DNA from: Achromobacter sp. UMC71
GTDB lineage: Bacteria; Pseudomonadota; Gammaproteobacteria; Burkholderiales; Burkholderiaceae_B
Direction of reading: 5' to 3'
Assembly: GCF_014170305.1 (NCBI RefSeq)
Contig: NZ_LZZT01000018.1
Coordinates: 332,299-396,298 of the forward strand
Length of the DNA: 64,000 nucleotides
Below are positions 8,610 through 16,871 of this stretch, in pieces (the first letter of the stretch is position 1; every line of letters starts with the position of its first letter). The position numbers and the translations under genes were made by a program. The notes beneath the pieces are model-generated. The model worked only from the letters and a program-made list of their open reading frames with translations. It was not told the origin of the DNA and did no database searches.

Positions 8610-8979
8610 GCGTTCAGTTCCTTTTTTGAGGCTGATGAAGCGCATTGCAAAGGCTTATTGTGGCGGCCAGAGGGGTTCTGGTGTCAAGTCTAAGCTCCTG
8701 AAATGCAATGGACTTTTACGAAATTGGGGCCGCCTGGCGGCATACTGCGCCCCGGTTCCCCAGGGGCGGTCGCCGTGGGGGGCTGGAAGCCCTCAGCAAG
8801 TTCCGCGCCACTGAAATATCAGTTAACGGCTGGTTGCCAAAGCTCGGGCGGGGCCGTCTTGGGCCGGTCACAATGAGCCCATGGCCTGGCGGGGTCCGTT
8901 TGCCCCGCGACGGGTTGCCGTTAGCCGATTGGGCGGCGGCCCGGGGCGGCCCAATCCGCATTACGCATTAGGAGCGACT
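8610..8979. other. Intergenic region between egtD and the DUF883 gene
   Basis: About 370 bp between divergent genes. It must hold the promoters for egtDB (minus) and for the DUF883 gene (plus). I see no convincing -35/-10 pair, no RNA gene and no repeat. ORFs that can be drawn here (for example 8716-8961 minus) have low-complexity Pro/Arg/Gly translations and no ribosome binding site. Confidence 0.5.
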
Positions 8980-9312
8980 ATGAATCGAAAGAACCAGCGC
9001 GCTGAAATGGCCCTGCATCGTGACCGGGTGAGCGACAGCTTCCAGGAGCTGCTTGCCGGCACCGAAGACCTGTTGCGTTCGACGGCCTCGTATACCGGCT
9101 CCGAAATCGAAGCGGCCCGCTCGCGTCTGAAGCGTCAACTGGCCGAGGCGCGCGATTCCGCCGGCGACTGGGAAGACCAGGCGTTGGACCGGGCGCGCCG
9201 CGCCAAGGCCTATGCCGACGAATACGTCCACGAAAACGCCTGGAAGTCGGTCGGCGTGGCGACGCTGGTGGGCGTGTTGCTGGGTTGCTGCCTGCTGGCC
9301 AACCGGCGCTAA
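8980..9312 (+). CDS. DUF883 (ElaB/YqjD/YgaM-type) membrane-anchored protein
   Basis: A 110-residue protein with a long charged amphipathic helix (about 1-85) and a C-terminal membrane anchor rich in Gly, Val and Leu (about 88-106) ending NRR. This is the arrangement of the ElaB/YqjD/YgaM family, some members of which bind ribosomes at the inner membrane in stationary phase. The ATG at 8980 has AGGAG upstream. It ends 9 nt before the phospholipase-D-type gene and is probably co-transcribed with it. Confidence 0.8.
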   Translation: MNRKNQRAEMALHRDRVSDSFQELLAGTEDLLRSTASYTGSEIEAARSRLKRQLAEARDSAGDWEDQALDRARRAKAYADEYVHENAWKSVGVATLVGVLLGCCLLANRR

Positions 9313-9321
9313 ACCGACGCC

Positions 9322-10785
9322 ATGAGGCCGTCACCGGTCCCTGCGCAGGCCGCCTTCGGCCTGCCGCCATGGCGGGCGGGGTGGCGGTGGATGCGCGCGG
9401 CGGCGCTGGGCTGTATCGCCGCCATGCTGGCCGCCTGCGCCAGCGTGCCTGATGCGCAGGAGCGCGCCGCCCGCAAGGCGCAAGCCGGCCTGTCGGCCGA
9501 TGCGGCGCAGGATAGCTACCGCCGCGGCCGCGACTTGGCCGCGGACCCGCGCACCCCCAAAGACGATTTCCTGGCCCGCCACCTGGCGGTCGAAGAAGCC
9601 GTCAGCGGCGCGCCGCTGGTGGCGGGCAATCGCGTGCGCCTGCTGGCGGACGGCCCCAGCACGTACCAGGCCATGCTGCGTTCGATCGCGCAGGCCCGTC
9701 GCTATGTGCACATGGAAACCTATATTTTCGACGATGACGAAGAGGGCTCCCGCTTTGCCGAGGCCCTGATCGCGGCGCACAACCGGGGCGCGGACGTGGC
9801 GCTGATGGTGGACGCCGTGGGCACGATCAAGACGCCGGACGCGTTGTTCCAGCGTTTGCGCGACGCGGGCGTGCAGGTCGCCGTGTTCAACCCCGTGAGC
9901 CCGGTGAACGGCAGCCGCGCCGGCTGGTCGCCCAATCAGCGCAATCATCGCAAGATCCTGGTGGTCGACGGCAAGGTCGGCTACCTGGGCGGCATCAACG
10001 TCAGCGGCGTCTATGCCTCGTCGCCCTCTGGCGGCGGCAGCGGCTCGGGCGGCGTGGGCAGCGGCCCCGACGCCAAGAATACCGATGCCCGCGCCGCGCC
10101 GTGGCGCGACACGCACCTGCGCATCGAGGGGCCTGCCGTCGCCCAGTTGGACGCTGTGGTCCGCGCCGGCTGGGAAACCCAGGCCAAGGACCCGCTCAAG
10201 GGCGCAGGCGAGACGATCGCGCCGCCGCAGGGGCCGACACGGGTGCGGATCCTGGCCAACCAGCCCGACCGCAGCGACGGTTATACGGTGTACCTGACGC
10301 TGATGTCCGCGTTCGAGAGCGCGCAGAAATCCATCCACATCACCATGGCGTACTTCGTGCCCGACCCGGCTTTTATCGATGTGCTGGCCGACGCGGCCAC
10401 GCGTGGCGTGGATGTCGTGCTGGTGCTGCCGGGCTTCAGCGATTCGTCATTGGTGTTCAACGCGGGCCGCTCGCACTACGGCAAGTTGCTGAAGGCTGGC
10501 GTGAAGATCTACGAACGGCGCGACGCGCTGCTGCACGCCAAGACGGCGGTGGTGGATGGCGTCTGGTCCACGGTGGGCTCCAGCAACATGGATTGGCGCA
10601 GCTTCGCCTTGAACTACGAGGTCAATGCCGTGGTGCTGGGGCCGGATTTCGCCGCCGACATGGAGGCCCTGTTCCAGCGCGACGTGGCCGACTCGGTACG
10701 CATCACGCCCGAGGCCTGGCGGGGCCGGGGCGTGGATGACCGGTTCATGGAGTTCTTTTCGCGGATGTTCGAGCGCTGGCTGTAG
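9322..10785 (+). CDS. Phospholipase D-family lipoprotein, cardiolipin synthase type C-like
   Basis: A 487-residue member of the phospholipase D superfamily with two HxKxxxxD motifs: H209/K211/D216 and H405/K407/D412, each followed by the usual Gly/Ser-Asn element. The N-terminus has a signal peptide with an LAAC lipobox, so the protein should be a lipoprotein on the periplasmic side. This layout matches ClsC-like cardiolipin synthases, which transfer phosphatidyl groups. The ATG at 9322 has a weak ribosome binding site; an ATG at 9391 would still give a lipoprotein signal. A Gly/Ser-rich insertion (about 234-250) follows the first motif. Confidence 0.8.
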   Translation: MRPSPVPAQAAFGLPPWRAGWRWMRAAALGCIAAMLAACASVPDAQERAARKAQAGLSADAAQDSYRRGRDLAADPRTPKDDFLARHLAVEEAVSGAPLVAGNRVRLLADGPSTYQAMLRSIAQARRYVHMETYIFDDDEEGSRFAEALIAAHNRGADVALMVDAVGTIKTPDALFQRLRDAGVQVAVFNPVSPVNGSRAGWSPNQRNHRKILVVDGKVGYLGGINVSGVYASSPSGGGSGSGGVGSGPDAKNTDARAAPWRDTHLRIEGPAVAQLDAVVRAGWETQAKDPLKGAGETIAPPQGPTRVRILANQPDRSDGYTVYLTLMSAFESAQKSIHITMAYFVPDPAFIDVLADAATRGVDVVLVLPGFSDSSLVFNAGRSHYGKLLKAGVKIYERRDALLHAKTAVVDGVWSTVGSSNMDWRSFALNYEVNAVVLGPDFAADMEALFQRDVADSVRITPEAWRGRGVDDRFMEFFSRMFERWL

Positions 10786-10791
10786 CGCCGT

Positions 10792-12462
10792 TTACGCCGG
10801 CGCGGCCTGGGGCGGATGCGCCAGCGCGTGTTCCTGCGCCAGCGCGGTGCTGATGTCGTGGGTCGGCTGGAACGAGTCGGCCTGCGCCATCGCCCAGCCT
10901 GCGCGGAACACCTGGTGGCGGAATTCGCCCCGCAGCAGTTCGCCCGGCGCCAGCTCGGGGAACAGTGCCGACAGCAGCCGGATTTCACTGGACGAGATGC
11001 GGCGCGCGATGTGATGCGGCCGCAATTGGCTGGGGTGCGTCAGGCCGGCGGCGGCCAGCAGCTCGGCCAGCGCGTGCAGGGTGTTTTTGTGGAAATTGGC
11101 TACGCGCTGGGCTTTGTCCGGCACAACCAGGGCGCGTTGGCGCAGCGGATCCTGGGTGGTGACGCCCGTGGGGCATTTGCCGGTGTGGCAAGCCTGGGCC
11201 TGGATGCAGCCGATGGCGAACATGAAGCCGCGCGCGGCGTTGCACCAGTCGGCGCCCATGGCCATGACGCGGGCCATGTCGAAGGCGGTGATGATCTTGC
11301 CTGAGGCGCCCAGCTTGATGCGGTCGCGCAGGTTCACGCCGATCAGGGTGTTGTGCACCAGGCGCAGCGCTTCGCGCAGCGGCGTGCCGACATGGTCGAC
11401 GAATTCCACTGGCGCGGCGCCCGTGCCGCCCTCGGCGCCGTCCACCACGATGAAGTCGGGCGTGATGCCGGTTTCCAGCATGGCCTTGACGATGGCGAAC
11501 CATTCCCAAGGATGGCCCACGCAGAACTTGAAACCCACCGGCTTGCCGCCGGACAGTTCGCGCAGCCGAGCTACGAATTTCATCAGGCCGATGGGGGTGT
11601 CGAAGGCCGAGTGGCTGGCGGGCGAATTGCAGTCCTGCCAGGCGACCACGCCGCGCGCTTCGGCGATTTCGGGCGTGACTTTTCCGGCGGGCAAAATGCC
11701 GCCGTGGCCAGGCTTGGCGCCTTGCGACAGCTTGATTTCGATCATCTTCACCTGCGGCGTACAGGCGTTCTTGATGAAGGCTTCTTCGGAGAACGCGCCT
11801 TGCTCGTCACGGCAGCCGAAGTAGCCCGAGCCGATATTCCACACCAGGCTGCCGCCCGGTTGGCGGTGGTAGCGGCTGATGCCGCCTTCGCCCGTGTCGT
11901 GGGCGAAGTTGCCTTGGCGCGCGCCTTCGTTCAGCGCCAGCACGGCGTTGGCGGACAGGGCGCCGAAGCTCATGGCCGACACGTTGAAGGCCGACATCGA
12001 ATACGGCTGGGTACAGTCCGGGCCGCCGACGCTCACGCGGAAATCGGTATCGCCGATGTGGGTGGGCGACATGGAATGGTTGATCCATTCGTAGCGGTCG
12101 CCGTAGACATCTTCCTGCGTGCCGAAGGGGCGCTTGTCGATCTCGCGCTTGGCGCGCTGGTACACGATCGAGCGCTGCGCGCGCGAGAACGGCGAGGCCT
12201 GGGTGTCGTCTTCCAGGAAGTACTGGCGGATCTCGGGGCGGATGAATTCGAACAGGAAGCGCAGGTTGCCCAGGACTGGGTAATTGCGCCGGATGGCGTG
12301 GCGGGTCTGGATCAGGTCATAGACGCCCAGCATGCCCAGCATCGTCAGTGGCACCGCTGCCCATAGCCACCAGAGCGAGCCGGTGAACGCCAGCACCATG
12401 GTCACGGCGGCGCCCGCCAGGGTCAAGATAAAGGCCGTGAAGCGGCCGGCAATCCATTGCAT
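10792..12462 (-). CDS. FMN-binding glutamate synthase-family protein
   Basis: A membrane-anchored relative of the glutamate synthase central/FMN domain. Two N-terminal hydrophobic helices (about 8-50) are followed by the FMN-binding TIM barrel, with conserved SFGALS, the glycine-rich GAEGGTG loop and the cysteine cluster CIQAQACHTGKCPTG, which would bind an iron-sulfur cluster. It lacks the N-terminal glutaminase domain and the C-terminal GXGXG helix of full GltB, so its amino donor and reaction are uncertain. GGAG sits 6 nt before the ATG at 12462; an ATG at 12468 overlaps this site and is less likely. Confidence 0.85.
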   Translation of the reverse strand: MQWIAGRFTAFILTLAGAAVTMVLAFTGSLWWLWAAVPLTMLGMLGVYDLIQTRHAIRRNYPVLGNLRFLFEFIRPEIRQYFLEDDTQASPFSRAQRSIVYQRAKREIDKRPFGTQEDVYGDRYEWINHSMSPTHIGDTDFRVSVGGPDCTQPYSMSAFNVSAMSFGALSANAVLALNEGARQGNFAHDTGEGGISRYHRQPGGSLVWNIGSGYFGCRDEQGAFSEEAFIKNACTPQVKMIEIKLSQGAKPGHGGILPAGKVTPEIAEARGVVAWQDCNSPASHSAFDTPIGLMKFVARLRELSGGKPVGFKFCVGHPWEWFAIVKAMLETGITPDFIVVDGAEGGTGAAPVEFVDHVGTPLREALRLVHNTLIGVNLRDRIKLGASGKIITAFDMARVMAMGADWCNAARGFMFAIGCIQAQACHTGKCPTGVTTQDPLRQRALVVPDKAQRVANFHKNTLHALAELLAAAGLTHPSQLRPHHIARRISSSEIRLLSALFPELAPGELLRGEFRHQVFRAGWAMAQADSFQPTHDISTALAQEHALAHPPQAAPA

Positions 12463-12510
12463 GTCCATCTCCGTGTTTCGGAATGGAGCAACCTTACACC
12501 ACGGCGGACG

Positions 12511-12536
12511 TAAAAATGCCCCCTTGCAGGGGGCAT
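12511..12536 (-). terminator. Intrinsic terminator after the YeeE-type gene
   Basis: An 8-bp G/C-rich inverted repeat (ATGCCCCC, 12516-12523, and 12529-12536) with a 5-nt loop, followed on the minus strand by TTTTTA. It lies 18 nt beyond the stop of the sulfur transporter gene and separates it from the glutamate-synthase-like gene. Confidence 0.75.
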
Positions 12537-12553
12537 GGCTGGAACAGTGTTTT

Positions 12554-13777
12554 TCAGCAGCTGGACGCCGCGGGCGTTTTCTCGACCGCCAGGCCGAACA
12601 GGGGGCGCAGGCGCACGCCCAGGGCGCTGCCCGCGAACGCGGCCGGCAGCCACAGCCAGGCGTGCAGGCTGCCCGACAGGATGCCGCTGAAATAGGCGCC
12701 GATATTGCAGCCGAAGGCCAGGCGCGCGCCGTAGCCCAGCAGCAAGCCGCCGATGACCGCGCCGGCCAGCGAGCGGGCCGGCACCTTCCAGACAGGGGCG
12801 AACTTGCCGGCGGCGCTGGCCGCGGCCAGCGCGCCGAGCATCAGGCCGATGTCCATGACGGTCGTGACGTCCTGGCGCAGCGGCGCGCCCAGCGCGGCCT
12901 GCTTGCTCCAGTAGGCCCAAGCGGCCACGTCGCTGCCCATGGCATCCAGCGCCTTGGCGCCCCACAGGGCAAAGGCCGAGGTAATGCCCCAAGGCCGGCC
13001 GGCCAGCGCCAGCGTGGCGAAGTTCAGCACCACCAGCGCCACGCCGCCCCAGATCAGCGGCCAGGGGCCTTGCAGCAGGGAGGCGGGGCGCGCGGTGCGC
13101 GAGGCGAACGACACCACGTGGCCATGGCGGCGTTTTTCCAGCACGGTGGCGATCCAGGCGATCAGGGCGAACACCGCCAGGTTGGCGGCGATGGCGGGCG
13201 CCAGGCCCCAGGTCTTGATGAGCGAGGTGGGCGCCAGCGCGGGCAGCGTGGACCACCAGCCGAAATTGGCGGTGGCGATGACCGAACCGATGATGAAGAA
13301 CAGCAACGTGACCAGCATGCGGGTGTTGCCGCCTCCCACGGCGAACAGCGTGCCCGAGGCGCAACCGCCGCCCAGCTGCATGCCGATGCCGAACAGGAAC
13401 GCGCCGAGCAGCACCGAAACGCCCGGGGGCGAGACCAGGCCCGTCACGGGCTGGCCGAACAGCGAGCCCTGCGCGAGGAACGGGAAGAACAGCAGCACGC
13501 CCACGGCCAGCATGAACATCTGCGCGCGCAAGCCGGCGCCGCGCCGGTCCGACACGAATACGCGCCAGGCCTGGGTGAAGCCGAAGGACGCGTGATACAG
13601 CGCCACGCCCAGCAGAGCGCCCACGATCCACAAGGCCCCTTGGCGCCAGCTGACGGTCTGGTTCAGGTACAGGGCGCCGGCCAGCACCAGCAACAGCGCG
13701 ATCCAGAGTGGCTTGCGGTTGATGTGGATGGGGGGCAGCGCCGAAGGCAGGGGCAGGGTGGAGGCGTTGGTGCTCAT
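12554..13777 (-). CDS. YeeE/YedE-family (TsuA-like) sulfur-compound transporter
   Basis: A 407-residue inner-membrane protein with about ten helices, made of two related halves. Each half carries a cysteine-containing loop typical of the thiosulfate transporter TsuA/YeeE: GGGCASGTLFAVGGG in the first half and FGCNIGAYFSG in the second. These cysteines are thought to relay thiosulfate by transient hydrogen bonding. The ATG at 13777 gives the natural start; a TTG at 13807 is also in frame. It ends with a terminator and is probably monocistronic. No TusA-like (YeeD) gene lies next to it. Confidence 0.85.
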   Translation of the reverse strand: MSTNASTLPLPSALPPIHINRKPLWIALLLVLAGALYLNQTVSWRQGALWIVGALLGVALYHASFGFTQAWRVFVSDRRGAGLRAQMFMLAVGVLLFFPFLAQGSLFGQPVTGLVSPPGVSVLLGAFLFGIGMQLGGGCASGTLFAVGGGNTRMLVTLLFFIIGSVIATANFGWWSTLPALAPTSLIKTWGLAPAIAANLAVFALIAWIATVLEKRRHGHVVSFASRTARPASLLQGPWPLIWGGVALVVLNFATLALAGRPWGITSAFALWGAKALDAMGSDVAAWAYWSKQAALGAPLRQDVTTVMDIGLMLGALAAASAAGKFAPVWKVPARSLAGAVIGGLLLGYGARLAFGCNIGAYFSGILSGSLHAWLWLPAAFAGSALGVRLRPLFGLAVEKTPAASSC

Positions 13778-13897
13778 GGTCGAGTCCCGGGGGATCGGTA
13801 AGGTCAATGCAAACGGGCGCGTTGCCGCACCCGTCGTGATGGCTGAAAGTCTAAGGCCGGGGGAACATTTCTCAAAGCATCTATTCGTGCTTCTTTA

Positions 13898-13912
13898 ATA
13901 ACTAAAAGTTAT
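13898..13912. promoter_or_regulatory. Inverted repeat upstream of the sulfur transporter gene
   Basis: ATAACT-AAA-AGTTAT, six-base arms around three bases, in an unusually AT-rich stretch about 120 bp before the start of the YeeE-type gene. It could be a binding site for a LysR-type regulator such as CysB, but no regulator is encoded next to it. Confidence 0.35.
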
Positions 13913-13942
13913 ATAAAGGCCCGCCGAAGGTATCAGGCCGGG

Positions 13943-14887
13943 CTAGGAAATCGGATTCGCGCTGATCCAGGCGACCAGCAGGCTGACGGTCAGCACCGAC
14001 AGCACCGTCGATACCAGGATGGCGCGGGAGGTGACGCGGGCGTCGCGCCCGTACATCTGGGCCAGCATGAAGGGGCCGGTGCCGATCGGCAGGGCGCTCA
14101 TCAGCACGGCGGTCCAGGCCCACAGCGGCGGCATGGAAAACACCTGGAATGCCAGTAGCGCGGTCACGGCCGGCTGCAGCAGCAGCTTGCTGGCAACCAG
14201 CCGCAGCACGCCGGGCCCTGGGCTGGCGGTTTCGGTCTGCGCCAGGAACAAGCCGATGGTCACCAGCGCGCAGGGGCTGGCGGAGGCGCCCAGCAAGGAC
14301 ACGTAGCGGTCCACGCCTTCAGGCAGCGCCAGGCCGGTGCCGGCCCAGGCCAGCCCCAGCACCGGCGCGGCCAGCAGCGGGTTGCGCATCAGCGCGCGGC
14401 CGACCTTGAGCAGCGTGGCCGCCAGGTTCGGCGCCTGCTGGCGGTCGAATTCGATCAGGGCGATGGCAAAGCCGAATAGGACGCTGGCCGTCAGCAGTGT
14501 CGTGAACGCCGCGGGCGCCAGGCTTTCGGCGCCGAACAGCGCCAGGCACAGCGGGATGCCCATGTAGCCGGCGTTGGCGTAGGCGGCGGCCAGGCCCTCG
14601 ATACCGCGGTCGGTCAGTCCATGCGGGCCGCGTTTGCGCGGCAGGAACGACAGCAGGAAGGTCACCGCGATGCCGCCGGCGAACGCGCCGACAAAGCCCC
14701 AGTGCGCCATGTGCGCCAGGTCCACTTGCGTCATCGCTCGAAATAGCAGCGCGGGCAGGGACAGGTACACCACGTAGCGGTTCAGGGCGTCGGTGGCGCC
14801 GGGGCCCAGCACGCGCCAGCGCGCCGCCAGCCATCCGGTCAGGATCAGCGCGAAGACCGGCAGGGCGGCGGTGATGACGGCATTCAT
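13943..14887 (-). CDS. AEC-family transporter (auxin efflux carrier / malonate permease fold)
   Basis: A 314-residue inner-membrane protein with ten predicted helices in two five-helix repeats. The first repeat has the family pattern around LNRYVVYLSLPALLF (about 35-50) and ANAGYMGIPL (about 104-113), and the second has GTGPFMLAQMYG. AEC proteins move organic acids such as malonate or malate; the substrate here cannot be read from sequence. It stands alone on the minus strand, 31 nt before the start of the next minus-strand gene's stop. Confidence 0.85.
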   Translation of the reverse strand: MNAVITAALPVFALILTGWLAARWRVLGPGATDALNRYVVYLSLPALLFRAMTQVDLAHMAHWGFVGAFAGGIAVTFLLSFLPRKRGPHGLTDRGIEGLAAAYANAGYMGIPLCLALFGAESLAPAAFTTLLTASVLFGFAIALIEFDRQQAPNLAATLLKVGRALMRNPLLAAPVLGLAWAGTGLALPEGVDRYVSLLGASASPCALVTIGLFLAQTETASPGPGVLRLVASKLLLQPAVTALLAFQVFSMPPLWAWTAVLMSALPIGTGPFMLAQMYGRDARVTSRAILVSTVLSVLTVSLLVAWISANPIS

Positions 14888-14918
14888 GGCGGCAAGAGGC
14901 GTGGGTGCGAAAAGGCGC

Positions 14919-15827
14919 TCATTCTACTGGCCGCGCGGCTTGCGGCGGCCGCGCCGAGCGCGTCACCAGCAGGATGCCCAGCGCGGCCAGCGCCATGCCG
15001 GGCCAGGCCAGCGGCGGAATGGGTTCGTGCAGGATGGCCAGCGCGATGACCGCCGTGGCCGGCGGCACCAGGAAGAACAGCGCGGATACGCGCGATGCTT
15101 CGCCATGGCGGATCATGGCCAGCAGCAGTGTGATGGCCACCAGCGAATTGCCGATCACCAGGTACGCCAGCGAGCCCAGCAACGGGCCGGTCCATTCGAT
15201 GCGCATCGGTTCCAGCGAAAAGGCCAGCGGCGCCGTGACCAGCAGGCCCACCGCATATTGCACGGTGTTCGACGTGACCGGATGGGTCTGCACGCCGAAG
15301 CGTTTCTCGTACAGCGTGCCGCTGGTGATGCACAGCAGCGCGGCTACGGCGAACACCAGGCCCAGCGGCGAGGCCAGGTCGACCGAAGCCTTGGACACGA
15401 TGACCAGCGCGGCGCCGCAAACGCCCAGCCCCAGGCCCGCCCAGCGGCGCGCGTCGACGCGCTCGTGCGCGATCGCCGGCGCCAGCAGCCCGATCAGGAT
15501 GGGTTGCAGCGAGGTGATCAGCGCCACGCCGCCGGCCGACATGCCGTGCTTGAGCGACAGATAGGTAAAACAGAAGTAGCCCGCCTGCAGCAGCAGGCCC
15601 ACCATGGCCAGGTGTCCCCACGCCCTGGCGCCGCGCGGCAACGGCGGACGCAACGCCAGCAACAGCGGCGTCAGCAGCGCCACCACACAGGCGTAGCGTA
15701 GCGCCAGGAACGTCAGCGGATCAGCGTAGGCCAGCCCGACCTTGAGCACCACGAAGCCGCTGGACCACAGCAGCAAGAAAAGCGCGGGGGCGAATTTCAA
15801 CCAGGCGGGCGTCGCAGCTTGCGGCAT
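14919..15827 (-). CDS. EamA-family DMT transporter
   Basis: A 302-residue inner-membrane transporter with ten predicted helices in two EamA repeats, each starting with a Leu/Val-rich helix. The N-terminal LLLWSSGFVVLKVGL and the C-terminal LAWPGMALAALGILLV match the usual EamA pattern. Members export amino acids, metabolites or drugs; nothing here shows which. It lies upstream of the AEC gene on the same strand with a 31-nt gap, so both may share a transcript. Confidence 0.85.
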   Translation of the reverse strand: MPQAATPAWLKFAPALFLLLWSSGFVVLKVGLAYADPLTFLALRYACVVALLTPLLLALRPPLPRGARAWGHLAMVGLLLQAGYFCFTYLSLKHGMSAGGVALITSLQPILIGLLAPAIAHERVDARRWAGLGLGVCGAALVIVSKASVDLASPLGLVFAVAALLCITSGTLYEKRFGVQTHPVTSNTVQYAVGLLVTAPLAFSLEPMRIEWTGPLLGSLAYLVIGNSLVAITLLLAMIRHGEASRVSALFFLVPPATAVIALAILHEPIPPLAWPGMALAALGILLVTRSARPPQAARPVE

Positions 15828-15946
15828 GGCGGGCGGTGGGCGGAAAGTGGGCCAGCCGCGATCGTACGCCTGTTTCGCCGGCGCGCCATCCCTGCGAAAA
15901 TGGCGGCAACGGATTCATCTATAGCGGCAGCGCGAAGGAAAAGAAA

Positions 15947-16387
15947 ATGGCGAACGAAAAACCGGCGGTACGGATCTCCCTGGGAACCTGGGACCGCCTG
16001 CGCGACGATGCCTCATCGGTGCGCTATGAAGTCTTCGTGGTCGAGCAGAACGTGCCGCCCGAGGTCGAGATGGACGATGACGATGCGGTGTCGGTGCACG
16101 CGGTGGCCTATGCCCCCGACGGCACGCCGCTGGGCACGGGGCGCCTGCTGCCCGACGGCCACATCGGCCGCATGGCCGTGCACAAGCGGGCGCGCGGCCT
16201 GGGCGTGGGCGGATTGCTGCTCGACGCCTTGATCGGGCAGGGCCATGGCGATGGCCACCGCATGCTGGTGTTGCATGCGCAGACCCACGCCAAGGGCTTT
16301 TACGAGGCCCATGGCTTCAGCGTGGAAGGCGACGAATTCATGGAGGCAGGCATCGCGCATGTCGTCATGACGCGGGTGCTGGGCTGA
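15947..16387 (+). CDS. GNAT-family N-acetyltransferase
   Basis: A 146-residue single-domain GNAT acetyltransferase. The N-terminal RYEVFVVEQNVPPEVEMDD stretch is typical of the ElaA/YitI-like subgroup. The acetyl-CoA pyrophosphate loop is RARGLGVGG (about 82-90), and HAQTHAKGFYEAHGF forms the C-terminal helix. The acceptor is unknown. The ATG at 15947 has GAAGGAAAAG upstream; the frame open back to 15836 does not look coding. Confidence 0.85.
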   Translation: MANEKPAVRISLGTWDRLRDDASSVRYEVFVVEQNVPPEVEMDDDDAVSVHAVAYAPDGTPLGTGRLLPDGHIGRMAVHKRARGLGVGGLLLDALIGQGHGDGHRMLVLHAQTHAKGFYEAHGFSVEGDEFMEAGIAHVVMTRVLG

Positions 16388-16524
16388 CGCGATGAACCGG
16401 CCCGCTTGCCGCGGGCCGCTATGTGAACCAGGTCGGCCTGGCGCGGGCCGCTGCGTTTTGCCGCAGCGGATTGTCGCGGCAGGGCGGTCTTGCAGGCAGG
16501 GTCCGGAACTTGGGCCGGAAAAGA

Positions 16525-16558
16525 AAAAACCCCGGTCGCTTTCGCGAACGGGGTTTTT
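16525..16558 (-). terminator. Bidirectional terminator between the GNAT gene and tRNA-Leu
   Basis: AAAAACCCC and GGGGTTTTT arms around an inner TCGC/GCGA hairpin. It lies downstream of the minus-strand tRNA-Leu and about 140 nt after the GNAT gene, so it can serve both. Confidence 0.75.
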
Positions 16559-16596
16559 CTTGGCGCATCACGACAGGTACCTCGTGATGTAATAAT

Positions 16597-16681
16597 TGGT
16601 GCCCAGGAGAGGACTCGAACCTCCACACCTTGCGGCACACGGACCTGAACCGTGCGCGTCTACCAATTCCGCCACCTGGGC
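16597..16681 (-). tRNA. tRNA-Leu (CAG), first copy
   Basis: An 85-nt class II tRNA with encoded CCA. The acceptor stem GCCCAGG/CCTGGGC is complete, the anticodon loop TTCAGGT gives CAG (codon CTG), and a variable arm TGCCGCAAGGTG is present. CTG is the preferred Leu codon in these genes. It is identical to the copy at 17627-17711. Confidence 0.96.
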
Positions 16682-16772
16682 GCTGGTGCTTCACCTTCCG
16701 CGTCGCGCTTCCGTGTTGGCTTTTCAGCTAACCGCTTGCGTTTCGTTTCGTGTTCAGCAGCAGAGGAACGAG

Positions 16773-16801
16773 ATTATGCATACTTTTTTTGAAGTGTGCA
16801 A
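16773..16801 (-). promoter_or_regulatory. Sigma-70 promoter of the first tRNA-Leu
   Basis: On the minus strand, TTGCAC (16796-16801) and CATAAT (16773-16778) are separated by exactly 17 bp. Transcription would start near 16766, giving a leader of about 85 nt before the tRNA. The spacer contains an A7 run. Confidence 0.6.
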
Positions 16802-16811
16802 GTCATGCGGC

Positions 16812-16863
16812 TTTTTTTTCACTTTTTTTTGGATTTTTTTGGGAAGGCCGCTTTCGCTATAGT
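16812..16863 (+). promoter_or_regulatory. Phased T-tracts and -10 box before the DTW gene
   Basis: Three T-tracts (T8, T8, T7) start at 16812, 16823 and 16834, exactly 11 bp apart, which is the helical spacing expected for bent DNA or an UP-like element. TATAGT at 16858-16863 is a good -10 box, placing the start of RNA near 16870, only about two bases before the ATG at 16872. No ribosome binding site is present, so the mRNA may be leaderless. Confidence 0.5.
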
Positions 16864-16871
16864 GTCGCCCC

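Noticed and set aside
8716..8961. Possible small genes in the egtD-DUF883 gap
   Set aside because: Translations are Pro/Arg/Gly-rich without ribosome binding sites or recognisable motifs.
12554..13807. Longer start (TTG 13807) for the YeeE-type protein
   Set aside because: It lacks a better ribosome binding site and adds only a short unconserved-looking stretch; ATG 13777 is preferred.
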